Source: Candidatus Gastranaerophilales bacterium (lineage in GTDB: Bacteria > Cyanobacteriota > Vampirovibrionia > Gastranaerophilales > Gastranaerophilaceae). Taken from it: 64,000 nucleotides of DNA. A model generated the notes under the pieces. That model saw only the letters and a list, made by a program, of their open reading frames with translations, did not search any database and was not told where the DNA came from. Positions within the stretch are counted from its first letter, which is position 1. Every line of letters starts with the position of its first letter. Where the stretch lies: assembly GCA_003150395.1 (NCBI GenBank), contig QAMI01000010.1:16373-80372 (forward strand). Direction: 5' to 3'. Of the stretch, positions 16,859 through 26,230 are shown one piece after another. The translations under genes were made by a program, and so were the position numbers.

Positions 16859-17509
16859 CTATTCAACGATTTTTACACCGCTGCTGGTGCCAAGTCGTTC
16901 GGCGCCGGCAGCAAGCATTTTTATCGATGTTTGTTTATCGCGAATTCCGCCTGATGCTTTTACTCGCAAACCATGAGGCGCGACTGTTTCATACATTAAT
17001 TTCACATCTTCAACTTTTGCTCCAACTCCGTTTTTCACAAAGCCTGTTGATGTTTTGACAAAATCGGCTTTGGCTTGCACGCAAATTTCACAAGCCTTTT
17101 TAATCTCGTCTTTGTCAAGCAAATCTGTTTCCAAAATTACTTTTAACGGCTTATCTTGGCAAAAAGCTTTAACAGTTTCAATATCTTTTTTTACAAATTC
17201 ATAGTCCTTGTTTTTGATTGCAGTAACATTTATTACCATATCAATTTCGTCAGCCCCGTCTTCTATTGCTTGTTGAGTTTCGTAAGCTTTTACCTGAGTC
17301 TTGTTTGCTCCAAGCGGAAATCCTACAACTGTAACTATTTTGACATTACTTCCGGCAAGTTGTTCTTTTGCAAGTTTTACATACAAGGGATTTACACAAA
17401 CTCCAAGAAAGTTATATTTTTTAGCTTCATCAAATAGTTTGATGAAATCTTCGTATTTTGCATCTTGTTTTAAAAGAGTATGTTCAATATGTTTGTTCAG
17501 GTTTTCCAT
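16859..17509 (-). CDS. deoC: Deoxyribose-phosphate aldolase
   Basis: Class I aldolase; splits 2-deoxyribose-5-phosphate into acetaldehyde and glyceraldehyde-3-phosphate in deoxynucleoside breakdown. 216 residues, the normal length. Motifs: VVGFPLGAN, DEIDMVINV (~res. 88-96), KVILETDLL, the Schiff-base lysine in ADFVKTSTGF (~res. 149-158) and the second active lysine in VKASGGIRD. AAGGAG precedes the ATG. It lies downstream of metF on the same strand with a 24-base gap. Confidence 0.95.
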   Translation of the reverse strand: MENLNKHIEHTLLKQDAKYEDFIKLFDEAKKYNFLGVCVNPLYVKLAKEQLAGSNVKIVTVVGFPLGANKTQVKAYETQQAIEDGADEIDMVINVTAIKNKDYEFVKKDIETVKAFCQDKPLKVILETDLLDKDEIKKACEICVQAKADFVKTSTGFVKNGVGAKVEDVKLMYETVAPHGLRVKASGGIRDKQTSIKMLAAGAERLGTSSGVKIVE

Positions 17510-17533
17510 AATTTCTCCTTTATCCGTCCGGCT

Positions 17534-18385
17534 TTATAAAATATTTTCCAAAATTTTTACTGTTGAATAGGATTTATTTAGCGTAAAAAAGTGTAATCCT
17601 TTAACTTTTTTATCAAGCAATGCCTGACATTGACCCGTTGCAAATTCTATTCCTAACTCTTTCATATAATCTTTATCACTGAAATGTTTTTCAAGTTTGT
17701 CTTTAAAGTTTTTTGGTATTGTAATTCTTGCGAGTTTTGTCATTTTTAAAAGCTGCTGATTGCTTATAACAGGCATTATTCCCGGAATTACAGGGACATT
17801 AATCCCTGCTTTTTGTACGTGTTCGCAAAATTTGAAATACTTTTCATTGTCAAAAAACATTTGGGTTATAATAACTTCTGCGCCGGCATCGACTTTTTGC
17901 TTTAAATATTTTATATCGTCTTCAATTGAGGCGCTTTCAATGTGAGTTTCCGGGTATCCTGCAACAGCTATTGAAAAATCTGTTTTCTTTTTTAAATATT
18001 CAACAAGCTCGTTTGCATGACAAAAATCAGTGCAGATTTTTTCAATTTCCTGCGGAATATCACCGCGAAGTGCCAGAATGTTTTCAATGCCGGCAGATTT
18101 TAAGAATTCAAGATTTTCTTCAATAAAACTTTTGCCGCTGCACATGCAGGTAAAATGCGGCATTACATCAGCTTTTAAGTCTGTTTTTAACGCTTTTAAA
18201 ACTTTTTGGTAATTTTCGTTATTTTTGCCGCCGGCACCGTATGTGAGTGAGATAAACTGCGGGTTACATTTCATCAGTATTTTTATTTCAGAATAAAGCT
18301 CTTGAATTTTTTCATCATTATCCGGTGGAAAGACTTCAAATGAAATAACGGGTTTATTTGAATTGTAAATTTTTCCTAGTTTCAT
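17534..18385 (-). CDS. metF: Methylenetetrahydrofolate reductase
   Basis: Flavin-dependent reduction of 5,10-methylene-THF to 5-methyl-THF, feeding methionine synthesis. 283 residues, matching bacterial MetF. Visible patterns: VISFEVFPPDND at the N-terminus (catalytic Glu), LTYGAGG, ILALRGDIPQ, SIAVAGYPETH, and the substrate strand GAEVIITQMFFD. It follows the phosphohexomutase gene by six bases with no separate ribosome site, so coupling is likely. Confidence 0.94.
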   Translation of the reverse strand: MKLGKIYNSNKPVISFEVFPPDNDEKIQELYSEIKILMKCNPQFISLTYGAGGKNNENYQKVLKALKTDLKADVMPHFTCMCSGKSFIEENLEFLKSAGIENILALRGDIPQEIEKICTDFCHANELVEYLKKKTDFSIAVAGYPETHIESASIEDDIKYLKQKVDAGAEVIITQMFFDNEKYFKFCEHVQKAGINVPVIPGIMPVISNQQLLKMTKLARITIPKNFKDKLEKHFSDKDYMKELGIEFATGQCQALLDKKVKGLHFFTLNKSYSTVKILENIL

Positions 18386-18391
18386 ATCTTA

Positions 18392-20659
18392 TTAAAACTC
18401 ATAGTTTGGAATTTCAAACTTTTCATTGTTAGCGTCTTTTTCTACAAATTCAAGATAATATTTCATTGCTTTATCTTTTGAGGAATTGTAGAATTCATTA
18501 TCTATGAATTTTTTATGAAGTTCGGTTCTGTAGCCGCTATAATTTCCTAGATTTGCCGCGTAAAGTTCCAAAACATGCTTATCCAAGCCTCCGCCGTAAG
18601 CTTTAGTCTTAGCATCAGTTCCGGAAGGTCTGATTTCAATGAATTTGTCCGTGAATTCCAAATAAGTTCCGTCGCCTACAAATTTAATTGATTGAAGGTT
18701 GTCAAAACTTAGACTTTTGAAGGAATCATTTAAAACTTCTTTCACATTATCAAGTGTCATTTTACCTTCTTTTACTGCAATTGCCATGGAAAGGTAAAAT
18801 AAATCATTTTCAGTTCTTTTCTTTTCACCTTCTGCTTTTGCAAGCTTAAGCTTTTCAATATCGGGTTCGGATTCGTTATAGTATGCGATATCAATTCTGG
18901 TATCAAAACGGCCTTTGATATTGCATTCTTCAAAAATTTGAACGAGATATCTTGAAAGAGAAACCTCTTTAAGTTGTGCAATTAATGCAGAGGCAACGAT
19001 AATTGCTTCAGTTGCGCTTTTTTCGCGCATTGCAATTGCAAATCTTCCGGCTTTTGATTTTATCAAATCTTCGGTTCCCATAATCATGCCGCCGCTTTCT
19101 TCACCTGCAAAAATCAGGCGCGGATTTACACCGAGATTAATTGCATTTGAGAATACATCATCAATTATTACTTCTTTTTCCGGGTTGTTTTTAAGCTTAA
19201 GCTCGACTTTTTTCATTATGTTTGCAATTTCTTTGAAGCCTACTGGAACATTGACGACTTTTACACCCTGATGTTTTGCCCATTCATCCCAGCTTAAAGC
19301 AGAGGCTGTGGTTTTTATCATAAACCGCGGATGGTTTTTCCACATACCTTGTGCTTTTAATTGTTTAGCCTGGAAATCCATTAGCATTAAAAATGCCTGG
19401 TTCGCGGTGAAGATAGTCAGAATTGAGCGTTCATCAAGTTTTATATAATCAATTCCTGCTTCTTCAAGTTTTGGAATTCTTAAAATGCTTTCTTTTTGCG
19501 CAATTGTCAGTCTGTCGTGGTCGGGGTCAGTTATCAAAACTGTTGTAAGATAAGGATAATCTTTTAACTTTTCCCTGTAATGCATTGTTTCAATAACAGG
19601 AAAGTATTTTTCACCGTTTGGACGTTTTGACAGTACTGTTGCGTCAACCGAATAATCGTAAAAAGCTTTTTCACCCTGCGGCGTATGATCATATTTGCCG
19701 ATTGAATGGAAAAACGGGTCTTCTTCTGTATTGAACCAAGTATATTTTTCTGAAATATCAAGTTTTTTCAAAACTCGGCTTAAAGTTCTGTAAGCCGAAC
19801 CGCCTACATTTTCAATTATAATTTTTTCATCATGTTCTTTTATTAAATTTAGATTTGACTTTTGAGCGACTCCGGATTTCAAATATTCAACATATAAATC
19901 AGTGCCGTCTTCGAGTTTTTTCATGATGGTTTCATCAATTAGAGAATTATCAGAGGCAGCTATTTTAATTTCATATTTACCATTCTTTTCGGTTTCATCA
20001 AAAATTTCCTGAATTTTATCAACGAATTCAAGGCTTTCTTCTGGCAAATACTGGCTGCCTTGAGAATTTAAGTCTTTTGTTGCGTTTTTGACAGAAATTC
20101 CATGACTTGAAGTTATGTATTCACCGCCAAGAAGGTCAAGTTTGAAAGCCAAAAATGACGCAAGCCAGATTGGAATGGTTTTTCTTCCTTCCGGCAGCAG
20201 AGTCTTAATGCCTTGTGCAGCCTGAATTCTTGCAATTGCTTCAAGGTACAAATCTGAATTGTATCTGACTTCACGGCCTGCAATTTTTAGGATTTTTTTA
20301 TCTGAATATTTTTCTTGTGCAACAAGAGCTTTTGCCAAAGTCGCAAGAACAATTCCAACAAGATTAATTGGAAACCTTGTGTCCTGCGGATATAAAATGT
20401 TTTGAGGACCGCGGATTCCGGCTGTCGAAACTTTTGCTTCTTTGGCATAGTTTGCAAACCATTCTTTTAAATTCAAACCTTCAGGATTTGTATCAGCATC
20501 ATAAGGAGCAAGATATTCTTTCTTTAATATAAAGGTGAATTCTTTTTTATTATCAAAATCCATAAGCTTAAGGTTTTTGATATAATCCGGGGTTTTTTCA
20601 TAGACACTTGCAAAAAGTTCATTTTCAAGTTCATTTTTTGATTTTTTCAATCCTGACAT
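18392..20659 (-). CDS. Phosphohexomutase (phosphoglucomutase/phosphomannomutase superfamily)
   Basis: 755 residues, longer than usual PGM/PMM (~450-600). Superfamily marks are present: N-terminal STAGIRGP (the substrate loop), a phosphoserine loop that here reads ITSSHGIS rather than the canonical TASHNP, the metal loop DPDHDRL (canonical DGDxDR), the sugar loop GEESGG and the phosphate-binding RPSGTDAK. Probably interconverts hexose-1- and 6-phosphates for glycogen or cell-wall synthesis. The altered serine and metal loops leave the exact substrate open. It heads a minus-strand operon with metF and deoC; AAGGAGAGAG precedes the ATG. Confidence 0.82.
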   Translation of the reverse strand: MSGLKKSKNELENELFASVYEKTPDYIKNLKLMDFDNKKEFTFILKKEYLAPYDADTNPEGLNLKEWFANYAKEAKVSTAGIRGPQNILYPQDTRFPINLVGIVLATLAKALVAQEKYSDKKILKIAGREVRYNSDLYLEAIARIQAAQGIKTLLPEGRKTIPIWLASFLAFKLDLLGGEYITSSHGISVKNATKDLNSQGSQYLPEESLEFVDKIQEIFDETEKNGKYEIKIAASDNSLIDETIMKKLEDGTDLYVEYLKSGVAQKSNLNLIKEHDEKIIIENVGGSAYRTLSRVLKKLDISEKYTWFNTEEDPFFHSIGKYDHTPQGEKAFYDYSVDATVLSKRPNGEKYFPVIETMHYREKLKDYPYLTTVLITDPDHDRLTIAQKESILRIPKLEEAGIDYIKLDERSILTIFTANQAFLMLMDFQAKQLKAQGMWKNHPRFMIKTTASALSWDEWAKHQGVKVVNVPVGFKEIANIMKKVELKLKNNPEKEVIIDDVFSNAINLGVNPRLIFAGEESGGMIMGTEDLIKSKAGRFAIAMREKSATEAIIVASALIAQLKEVSLSRYLVQIFEECNIKGRFDTRIDIAYYNESEPDIEKLKLAKAEGEKKRTENDLFYLSMAIAVKEGKMTLDNVKEVLNDSFKSLSFDNLQSIKFVGDGTYLEFTDKFIEIRPSGTDAKTKAYGGGLDKHVLELYAANLGNYSGYRTELHKKFIDNEFYNSSKDKAMKYYLEFVEKDANNEKFEIPNYEF

Positions 20660-20761
20660 ACTCTCTCCTTATTAAACCTGTGTGTTTTTATTATATAAAA
20701 AAAATAACTGTTGTTCAATATTTATTTTGGTATATAATATTTATAATGGAGTGTATAAAAT

Positions 20762-21424
20762 ATGAGTAAAGAAAAAAAGAACTACGCAAAAAGATCTGCT
20801 GAATCCTTCAATAAATTCAGATCATTTTTTCAGATACTTGTATGTAAATATTTTTATATGATCAGATTCAAGCTTGTGTACCGTTTGAAAGTCGAAGGTC
20901 TTGAAAATGTTCCAAAGGATAATGAGTATATTGTCTGTCCTAATCACCTTTCAACGCTTGATCCTCCGCTTGTGTGCGGTGTATTGCCAAGAAGAATTGC
21001 ATTTATGGCAAAACAGGAATTGTTTGATATAAGATTTTTGAGATGGTGGATTGACTGGCTAGGCGCAATTGCAGTTAACCGTGAAAGCCTTGGCCCTTCT
21101 ACTATTAAAACCGTTATGAATATCAAAAAAAGTGAATGGGTTTTTGGTATTTTTCCTCAGGGAACAAGGGGGTTACCCGGAACTATTTCCGGTGTGACTA
21201 AGGGGTTTGCGGGATTGGCAAAAATTACAAAATGTGCAATTTTACCTGTTGGGATTACTGGAACTGAAGAGGTTAAACGACTTCCATTTTCCGGTAAAAT
21301 TGTTGTTAAAGTAGGAAAGCCTATTCCCTATAGTGATGATGTTGAAGGCATGGTTTCTCAGTGGATTGATTCAATTCAGAAATTAACAGGTTACAAGTAT
21401 GTTCAACCTGAAATTAAGGATTAA
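20762..21424 (+). CDS. plsC: 1-acyl-glycerol-3-phosphate acyltransferase (PlsC family), copy 1
   Basis: Membrane-bound enzyme that adds the second acyl chain to form phosphatidic acid. 220 residues. The catalytic H-x4-D motif is NHLSTLD (~res. 61-67), and the glycerol-phosphate-binding motif reads FPQGTRG instead of the usual FPEGTRS. A hydrophobic N-terminal anchor is present (FFQILVCKYFYMI). GGAGTG lies before the ATG. A second plsC paralogue follows 14 bases later. Confidence 0.88.
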   Translation: MSKEKKNYAKRSAESFNKFRSFFQILVCKYFYMIRFKLVYRLKVEGLENVPKDNEYIVCPNHLSTLDPPLVCGVLPRRIAFMAKQELFDIRFLRWWIDWLGAIAVNRESLGPSTIKTVMNIKKSEWVFGIFPQGTRGLPGTISGVTKGFAGLAKITKCAILPVGITGTEEVKRLPFSGKIVVKVGKPIPYSDDVEGMVSQWIDSIQKLTGYKYVQPEIKD

Positions 21425-21438
21425 GGAGTAATGAAAGT

Positions 21439-22149
21439 ATGACCGCAAAACAAAGAAATTATAACAGACGTTATCCATATGAATATAATATCTTCAGAAC
21501 TTTGTTTTACATGGGGTTTTTGTATGTAGTCGTAATTCCCTTTATGAAAATATTCTATAACTATGAGATAACCGGTAAAGAAAATTTGCCGACCAAAGCA
21601 AAAAGCGGAAAATTTATTTATACAGCAAACCATGTTTCAATTTTTGACCCTCCGATGGTTTCTATGGCCGCAATGAGGCCTATTGCATATATGGCTAAAA
21701 AAGAGCTTTTTGTAGACAGTGAGAAATTAAGCTGGCTTGTAAAAAGATTAGGTGCATTCGCTGTTGACAGAACTAAGCCTGAAATCGCTACTTTTAAAAC
21801 AGTTCGTGATATTCTTGCAACAAGCTGGTCGCTCGGAGTTTTTCCTCAGGGTGGCATAAGACCTTACGGGAAGCTTGATGAAGTAAAAAAAGGGTTTGTT
21901 GTAATTGCGAAAAATGCTAAAGCTGATATTGTTCCTGTGGGAATTGAAGGCTTTGATGGGTATCCTAAATTGAAACCATTTACACGCCGTAATGTAAAAC
22001 TTCACATAGGAAAGCCGATTTCGTACAAACTTCCTGAGGATGAAATTATTTATCAGTGGGGCGAACAGATAGCAAAACTTGCAGGTTACGAAAATCGTCT
22101 TCCTGTTCCGGCAAGTCGCAATGCTGATAAAGAACCTGTAAATATGTAG
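21439..22149 (+). CDS. 1-acyl-glycerol-3-phosphate acyltransferase (PlsC family), copy 2
   Basis: 236 residues, clearly a paralogue of the preceding gene. Catalytic NHVSIFD is present. The second motif is further changed to FPQGGIRPYG, so the Glu and the Thr of FPEGTR are both missing. It has a hydrophobic N-terminal segment (TLFYMGFLYVVVIPFM). AAGGAG precedes the ATG. It may have a different acyl or polar-head preference; this is inference. Confidence 0.82.
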   Translation: MTAKQRNYNRRYPYEYNIFRTLFYMGFLYVVVIPFMKIFYNYEITGKENLPTKAKSGKFIYTANHVSIFDPPMVSMAAMRPIAYMAKKELFVDSEKLSWLVKRLGAFAVDRTKPEIATFKTVRDILATSWSLGVFPQGGIRPYGKLDEVKKGFVVIAKNAKADIVPVGIEGFDGYPKLKPFTRRNVKLHIGKPISYKLPEDEIIYQWGEQIAKLAGYENRLPVPASRNADKEPVNM

Positions 22150-22203
22150 TTTTTATTTATTAGAGTGTAATTAGTTTTTAAATTCTATGTATTTGTATTT
22201 GCA

Positions 22204-22238
22204 AAAAGACCTTTAAGAGTATATCTTAAAGGTCTTTT
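22204..22238. terminator. Strong bidirectional terminator
   Basis: Perfect 15-bp stem AAAAGACCTTTAAGA/TCTTAAAGGTCTTTT with a 5-base loop, lying between convergent genes (plsC copy 2 and the HEAT-repeat gene). T-rich on both outer sides. Confidence 0.92.
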
Positions 22239-22271
22239 CGCTTTTTATTTAAAGAAAGGAATTTGATTTAT

Positions 22272-23399
22272 TTATGCTGCTTGTGCAGAAGTTTGTGCAG
22301 TAGGAGTCATTTCGACTTTTTTTGCTTCCGGTTTTACTTCTTCTGCCATTTTGTTTAATTTGTCAAGTGCTGCTGTTGCTGCTTCCTGAACATTTTTATC
22401 TTGGTCGTTCTTTGCAATTGTGAATAATGTATTCAAATCTGCTTTGTATTCAGGCTGCTGGATGTATGATAATGCTTCAATAGCTGAAGTTCTTACCATC
22501 GGGTTCGGGTTGTTTTTCAACTGCTCAACAATTGTTACTGCACCGGGCAATTCTGTTAGAGGAACTGAAGTGTTAGTTAATTTGGCAACTTCCTCTGAGT
22601 AGAGTTTCTGCAATATTGCGGTTGTAAACATTGCATAGCTTTTATTTCTTTCTGCTTGTTCCATCGGTGTGATTGTAGTAGCTAAAGTTTTTTCAGCGTC
22701 TGTCATTTGTTCATTTTTGATTAATTTTTGTCTTGCTGCAATTTGTTCTTGTGTCGGACCTGTGAGTTTTGAAGAGTCCGCATTAATAATATTATTTAAT
22801 GTATCCATTACTTTAACATCAAGCAATTCAGTTGCTTTTTGCGGATTGTCTTTAACCATATTTGCTATTTCTTCCATAGCTGAAGCCTGAACTTCGTAAT
22901 CAGGATTTGCTAATTTTGAAATGAATGCATTTAAATCAACTTGCGGCTCTAGTGGTGCCGAAGGTTCAATTTCTGGTTTTTTAGCATCGCTTACTTCAGT
23001 TTTTTCTGCAGGTTTTTCGGTGACTACAGGCTGCGGAACATTAACCGGTGCTGCTGCAACTTCAGTTGCCGGAGCTTGAGCCTGCGGAGCTTGAGGTGTT
23101 TGCGGAAGTGTTGCCGGAGCTTGTTCTGTTACCTGAGGAGGAATTACAACCGGCTGCTGGGCAGGCATATAATACGGTTGAACTGGAGCCTGCGGATATT
23201 GATATACCGGAGTTTGCGGATACTGGTAGTAAGGCATTGTCGGCTGTGCATATTGTGCTGTTTGAGGTGCGGCTTGTGCAACTCCAGGTGCTATAACAGA
23301 TGGGTTGTGTACATCAATTTTAACCGCATTGTAACTTTGAGGCTGTTGAGGTTGAATAGCCTGCATGTAAGGGTTGGGGAGATTTGGAATTTGCATCAT
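22272..23399 (-). CDS. Proline/glutamine-rich protein with HEAT-like repeats
   Basis: 375 residues from the ATG at 23399, which follows AAAGGA; a TTG start at 23417 would place that ribosome site inside the gene. The N-terminal ~150 residues are rich in Pro, Gln, Ala and Tyr with degenerate YQYPQ/QTP repeats. The C-terminal ~220 residues are helical and look like HEAT/Armadillo repeats, for example ANPDYEVQASAMEEIANMV and NPNPMVRTSAIEALSYI. No signal peptide. Probably a cytoplasmic scaffold; partner unknown. Confidence 0.75.
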   Translation of the reverse strand: MMQIPNLPNPYMQAIQPQQPQSYNAVKIDVHNPSVIAPGVAQAAPQTAQYAQPTMPYYQYPQTPVYQYPQAPVQPYYMPAQQPVVIPPQVTEQAPATLPQTPQAPQAQAPATEVAAAPVNVPQPVVTEKPAEKTEVSDAKKPEIEPSAPLEPQVDLNAFISKLANPDYEVQASAMEEIANMVKDNPQKATELLDVKVMDTLNNIINADSSKLTGPTQEQIAARQKLIKNEQMTDAEKTLATTITPMEQAERNKSYAMFTTAILQKLYSEEVAKLTNTSVPLTELPGAVTIVEQLKNNPNPMVRTSAIEALSYIQQPEYKADLNTLFTIAKNDQDKNVQEAATAALDKLNKMAEEVKPEAKKVEMTPTAQTSAQAA

Positions 23400-23558
23400 C
23401 TTATCTTTTCCTTTCAATAAATAATTTTGTCTTATTCCTATTCTACTGTTTAAATAATCCTGAAGAAAATAAATTGCTAAATCTAAAGATATTTTTAATA
23501 ATTCTTAACATAATAATATCAAAAACATTAAGACGTGGGCGTTTCGGCTGGTAAAAAA

Positions 23559-23587
23559 TTTACAATACACTTAATATATTATACTAT
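23559..23587 (+). promoter_or_regulatory. Promoter candidate for the transketolase subunit gene
   Basis: TTTACA (23559-23564), 17-base spacer, TACTAT (23582-23587). The remainder of 23400-23668 is AT-rich with no other feature recognised. Confidence 0.45.
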
Positions 23588-23668
23588 TTTGTATGTTGCA
23601 GAGTATTTATGATATTATATTAGGTGAGTTGTATATAGTTTAAGACATAAATTACGAGGCCGGTTTTT

Positions 23669-24631
23669 ATGATACTTAATAAAAAAGAAACAAAATCAAT
23701 CCGTTCAGCTTTTGGGAAAACCCTTGAAGCCTTGGGGCATACAAATCCTAATATTGTGGTTATGGATGCAGACTTGGCATGCTCAACGCAAACTCAGTTT
23801 TTTGCAAAGTCATTTCCGGAAAGATTTTTTGACTGCGGCATTGCCGAACAGGATATGATTGCTACGGCGGCAGGTCTTGCCTCGGCCGGTAAAATTCCGT
23901 TTGTTGCAAGTTTTGCAATGTTTGTAACCGGCCGCACATATGATCAGATTAGGAATTCAGTTTGTTATCCGGAATTCAATGTGAAAATTGTGGGTACACA
24001 TGGCGGTGTGACTGTCGGTGAAGACGGCGCAAGCCATCAGGCTTTGGAAGATGTTTCTCTGATGCGCGGGCTTCCGCATATGTCTGTAATTGTTCCAGCT
24101 GATTGCAGAGAGTGTGAGCAGGTTATTAAATATGCAGCTGAAAATTACGGGCCAATGTATATTCGTATTCCGCGAACTAATGTGTGTGATATCTTTGATG
24201 ATAACTATAAATTTGAATTTAGCAAAGCAAAAATTATTTCAGAAGGTAGTGACGCTGTTGTAATTACAAACGGCGAAACTTTGGCGGAAACAATTCTTGC
24301 AGGCGAACTTCTTAAACAACAAGGGTATTCTATTCGGATTGTTCATGCTCCGGTTGTCAAACCGCTGGATGATGTTACAATAATAGAAAGTGCAGAAAAA
24401 ACAGGTTTTGTGATAACTGTTGAAAATCACTCAATAATCGGAGGGCTTGGAAGTGCGGTATGCGAACTTTTGAGTGAGTATGCTCCGGTAAAAGTTAAAA
24501 GAATCGGTGTGAACGACCGGTTCGGTCAAAGCGGAAAATGGGATTTCCTTCTTGATTACTATGGTTTGTCTGCTGATAAGCTTGCTAAATCAATCAAAGA
24601 AGAAATTGACAAGCACCGTAGAAGAAAATAG
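23669..24631 (+). CDS. Transketolase, C-terminal (pyrimidine-binding) subunit
   Basis: 320 residues covering only the Pyr and C-terminal domains of a split transketolase. Family marks: RSAFGKTLEALG, VVMDADLACST, the cofactor-activating Glu in FDCGIAEQDMI, and GTHGGVTVGEDGASHQA. With an N-terminal subunit it moves two-carbon units between sugar phosphates using thiamine diphosphate. The N-subunit normally lies directly upstream, but here the neighbour is on the other strand, so it must be elsewhere. GAGGCCGG upstream of the ATG gives a fair ribosome site. ftsE follows after 15 bases. Confidence 0.88.
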   Translation: MILNKKETKSIRSAFGKTLEALGHTNPNIVVMDADLACSTQTQFFAKSFPERFFDCGIAEQDMIATAAGLASAGKIPFVASFAMFVTGRTYDQIRNSVCYPEFNVKIVGTHGGVTVGEDGASHQALEDVSLMRGLPHMSVIVPADCRECEQVIKYAAENYGPMYIRIPRTNVCDIFDDNYKFEFSKAKIISEGSDAVVITNGETLAETILAGELLKQQGYSIRIVHAPVVKPLDDVTIIESAEKTGFVITVENHSIIGGLGSAVCELLSEYAPVKVKRIGVNDRFGQSGKWDFLLDYYGLSADKLAKSIKEEIDKHRRRK

Positions 24632-24646
24632 AGGAATTAAGGTTTA

Positions 24647-25324
24647 ATGATACAATTCAGGTCAGTTACAAAAAAATATAAAAATGATAACTACGCATTA
24701 AAAAACATTAATCTTGATATAATGTCAGGAGAGTTTGTGTTTATTGTTGGAGCTTCCGGAGCCGGAAAATCAACATTAATGAAACTTTTGTACAATGAGG
24801 AGCGCCCGACAAGCGGAACTGTTACTATCGGCGGAATAAATATTGCAAATCTTTCAAACGACAAAGTTCCAAATCTGCGACGTTGTATGGGAATTGTTTT
24901 CCAGGATTACAAACTCCTTCAAAACCAAAGTGTTTTTGATAATGTTGCGTACGTTATCAGAACGCTTGGGATAAGTTCAAGAGAAATTAACGCACGTGTC
25001 ACGGGAGCTTTAAAAATCGTAGGCCTGCATGAGAAAATGCGCGCAACGCCAGCGGAGCTTTCTGGCGGTGAACAGCAAAGAGTAGGGATTGCAAGGGCTA
25101 TTGTTAATGGACCGCCGCTTCTGATTGCTGATGAACCTACAGGCAATCTTGATCCTAAAAATTCTCTTGAAATTATGCAGATTTTAGACCAGATTAATCA
25201 GAGAGGAATTACTGTTATTGTTTCAACCCATGATAACGCAATGGTGGACTATTTTAGGAAACGCGTAATTACTCTTGATAAAGGGGAAATTGTAAGGGAT
25301 ATACAAGCAGGTACTTATGAATGA
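24647..25324 (+). CDS. ftsE: Cell-division ABC transporter ATP-binding protein FtsE
   Basis: 225 residues. Walker A GASGAGKST (~res. 36-44), Q-loop VFQDYKLL, signature LSGGEQQRVGIARA (~res. 138-151), Walker B LLIADEPTGNLD. Phe-Q-D-Y-K-L-L is typical of FtsE. With FtsX it drives peptidoglycan hydrolase activation at the division site. Its 3' end overlaps ftsX by eight bases, which fits coupled translation. Confidence 0.95.
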   Translation: MIQFRSVTKKYKNDNYALKNINLDIMSGEFVFIVGASGAGKSTLMKLLYNEERPTSGTVTIGGINIANLSNDKVPNLRRCMGIVFQDYKLLQNQSVFDNVAYVIRTLGISSREINARVTGALKIVGLHEKMRATPAELSGGEQQRVGIARAIVNGPPLLIADEPTGNLDPKNSLEIMQILDQINQRGITVIVSTHDNAMVDYFRKRVITLDKGEIVRDIQAGTYE

Positions 25325-26225
25325 TCAAAAACTTAAAATAAAGAAAAAGGTTAAAAAACACATTCCGAAAGACTGGTTATGCGAACTTAGAATTCTATAC
25401 AGACTTTCTATGGAAACATTTAATGATATACGAAGAACTGGAATTGTAAATATTGTAATTATAACGACAATGGCTGCAATATTAACTATTTTTGGAACTT
25501 TTTTCAGAACAGCAATGTCTATTTCGTCTTTCGCGCATGAATTGGGTAATGTGCTGGAAATTTCAGTTTACCTTAAGTCCGGTGCTGATACAAATACTGT
25601 AAAAAACCGAATTAAAGACTTTGAATATGTTGAAAGCGTAAAAATTATTCCAAAAGACGTTTCCTGGTCAAACTTAAAAAGGGAAATGAACTTACCGGAT
25701 ATTTCAAACCCGCTTCCTGACACGCTTCACGTTAAGGTTGACAAACCTGAAAATATTGATGTAGTTTTTAACAATATAAAAGGGCTGACCTCGGTTGAAG
25801 ATATGAGTTACGCTCAGGATTTGGCAAAGCGAATACAGATGCTTAACCATGTTGTAAATACCATAACTGTTTTTGTTGTTATAATTATGGCGCTGCTGAC
25901 AATTACAATCATTAATAACACCATCCAGCTTGTAATTCAATCCAGAAAAGACGAAATTGAAATTATGCGTCTTATGGGCGTAAGCAACTGGTACATTCGC
26001 TTCCCGCTGATTATGCAAGGTGCTGTGTACGGATTCACAGGCTCACTTCTGGCGTTGATTCCTTTGAACTTTGTTCAAAACGGACTGATAAATGTGCACC
26101 AGTTTTTCATGGTTCCATCACCGGTTTATGCACAAAATGTTGTTATAATTATAATGTTTGCAATGGGAACTCTCTTTGGAGCAGGCGGAAGTTTCTTGTG
26201 TATTAAAAAGCACCTGCAAGTGTAA
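25317..26225 (+). CDS. ftsX: Cell-division protein FtsX
   Basis: 302 residues. One membrane helix near the N-terminus (~res. 45-65, IVIITTMAAILTIFGTFF), an extracellular domain starting VLEISVYLKSGAD, then three helices in the C-terminal part with the conserved cytoplasmic stretch QSRKDEIEIMRLMGVSNWYI. This is the FtsX permease layout. It overlaps ftsE and is followed five bases later by a degenerate signalling protein. Confidence 0.94.
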   Translation: MNDQKLKIKKKVKKHIPKDWLCELRILYRLSMETFNDIRRTGIVNIVIITTMAAILTIFGTFFRTAMSISSFAHELGNVLEISVYLKSGADTNTVKNRIKDFEYVESVKIIPKDVSWSNLKREMNLPDISNPLPDTLHVKVDKPENIDVVFNNIKGLTSVEDMSYAQDLAKRIQMLNHVVNTITVFVVIIMALLTITIINNTIQLVIQSRKDEIEIMRLMGVSNWYIRFPLIMQGAVYGFTGSLLALIPLNFVQNGLINVHQFFMVPSPVYAQNVVIIIMFAMGTLFGAGGSFLCIKKHLQV

Positions 26226-26230
26226 GATTT

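Noticed and set aside
23048..23296. Leu/Glu-rich frame opposite the HEAT-repeat gene
   Set aside because: Composition follows from the Pro/Gln-rich repeats on the other strand.
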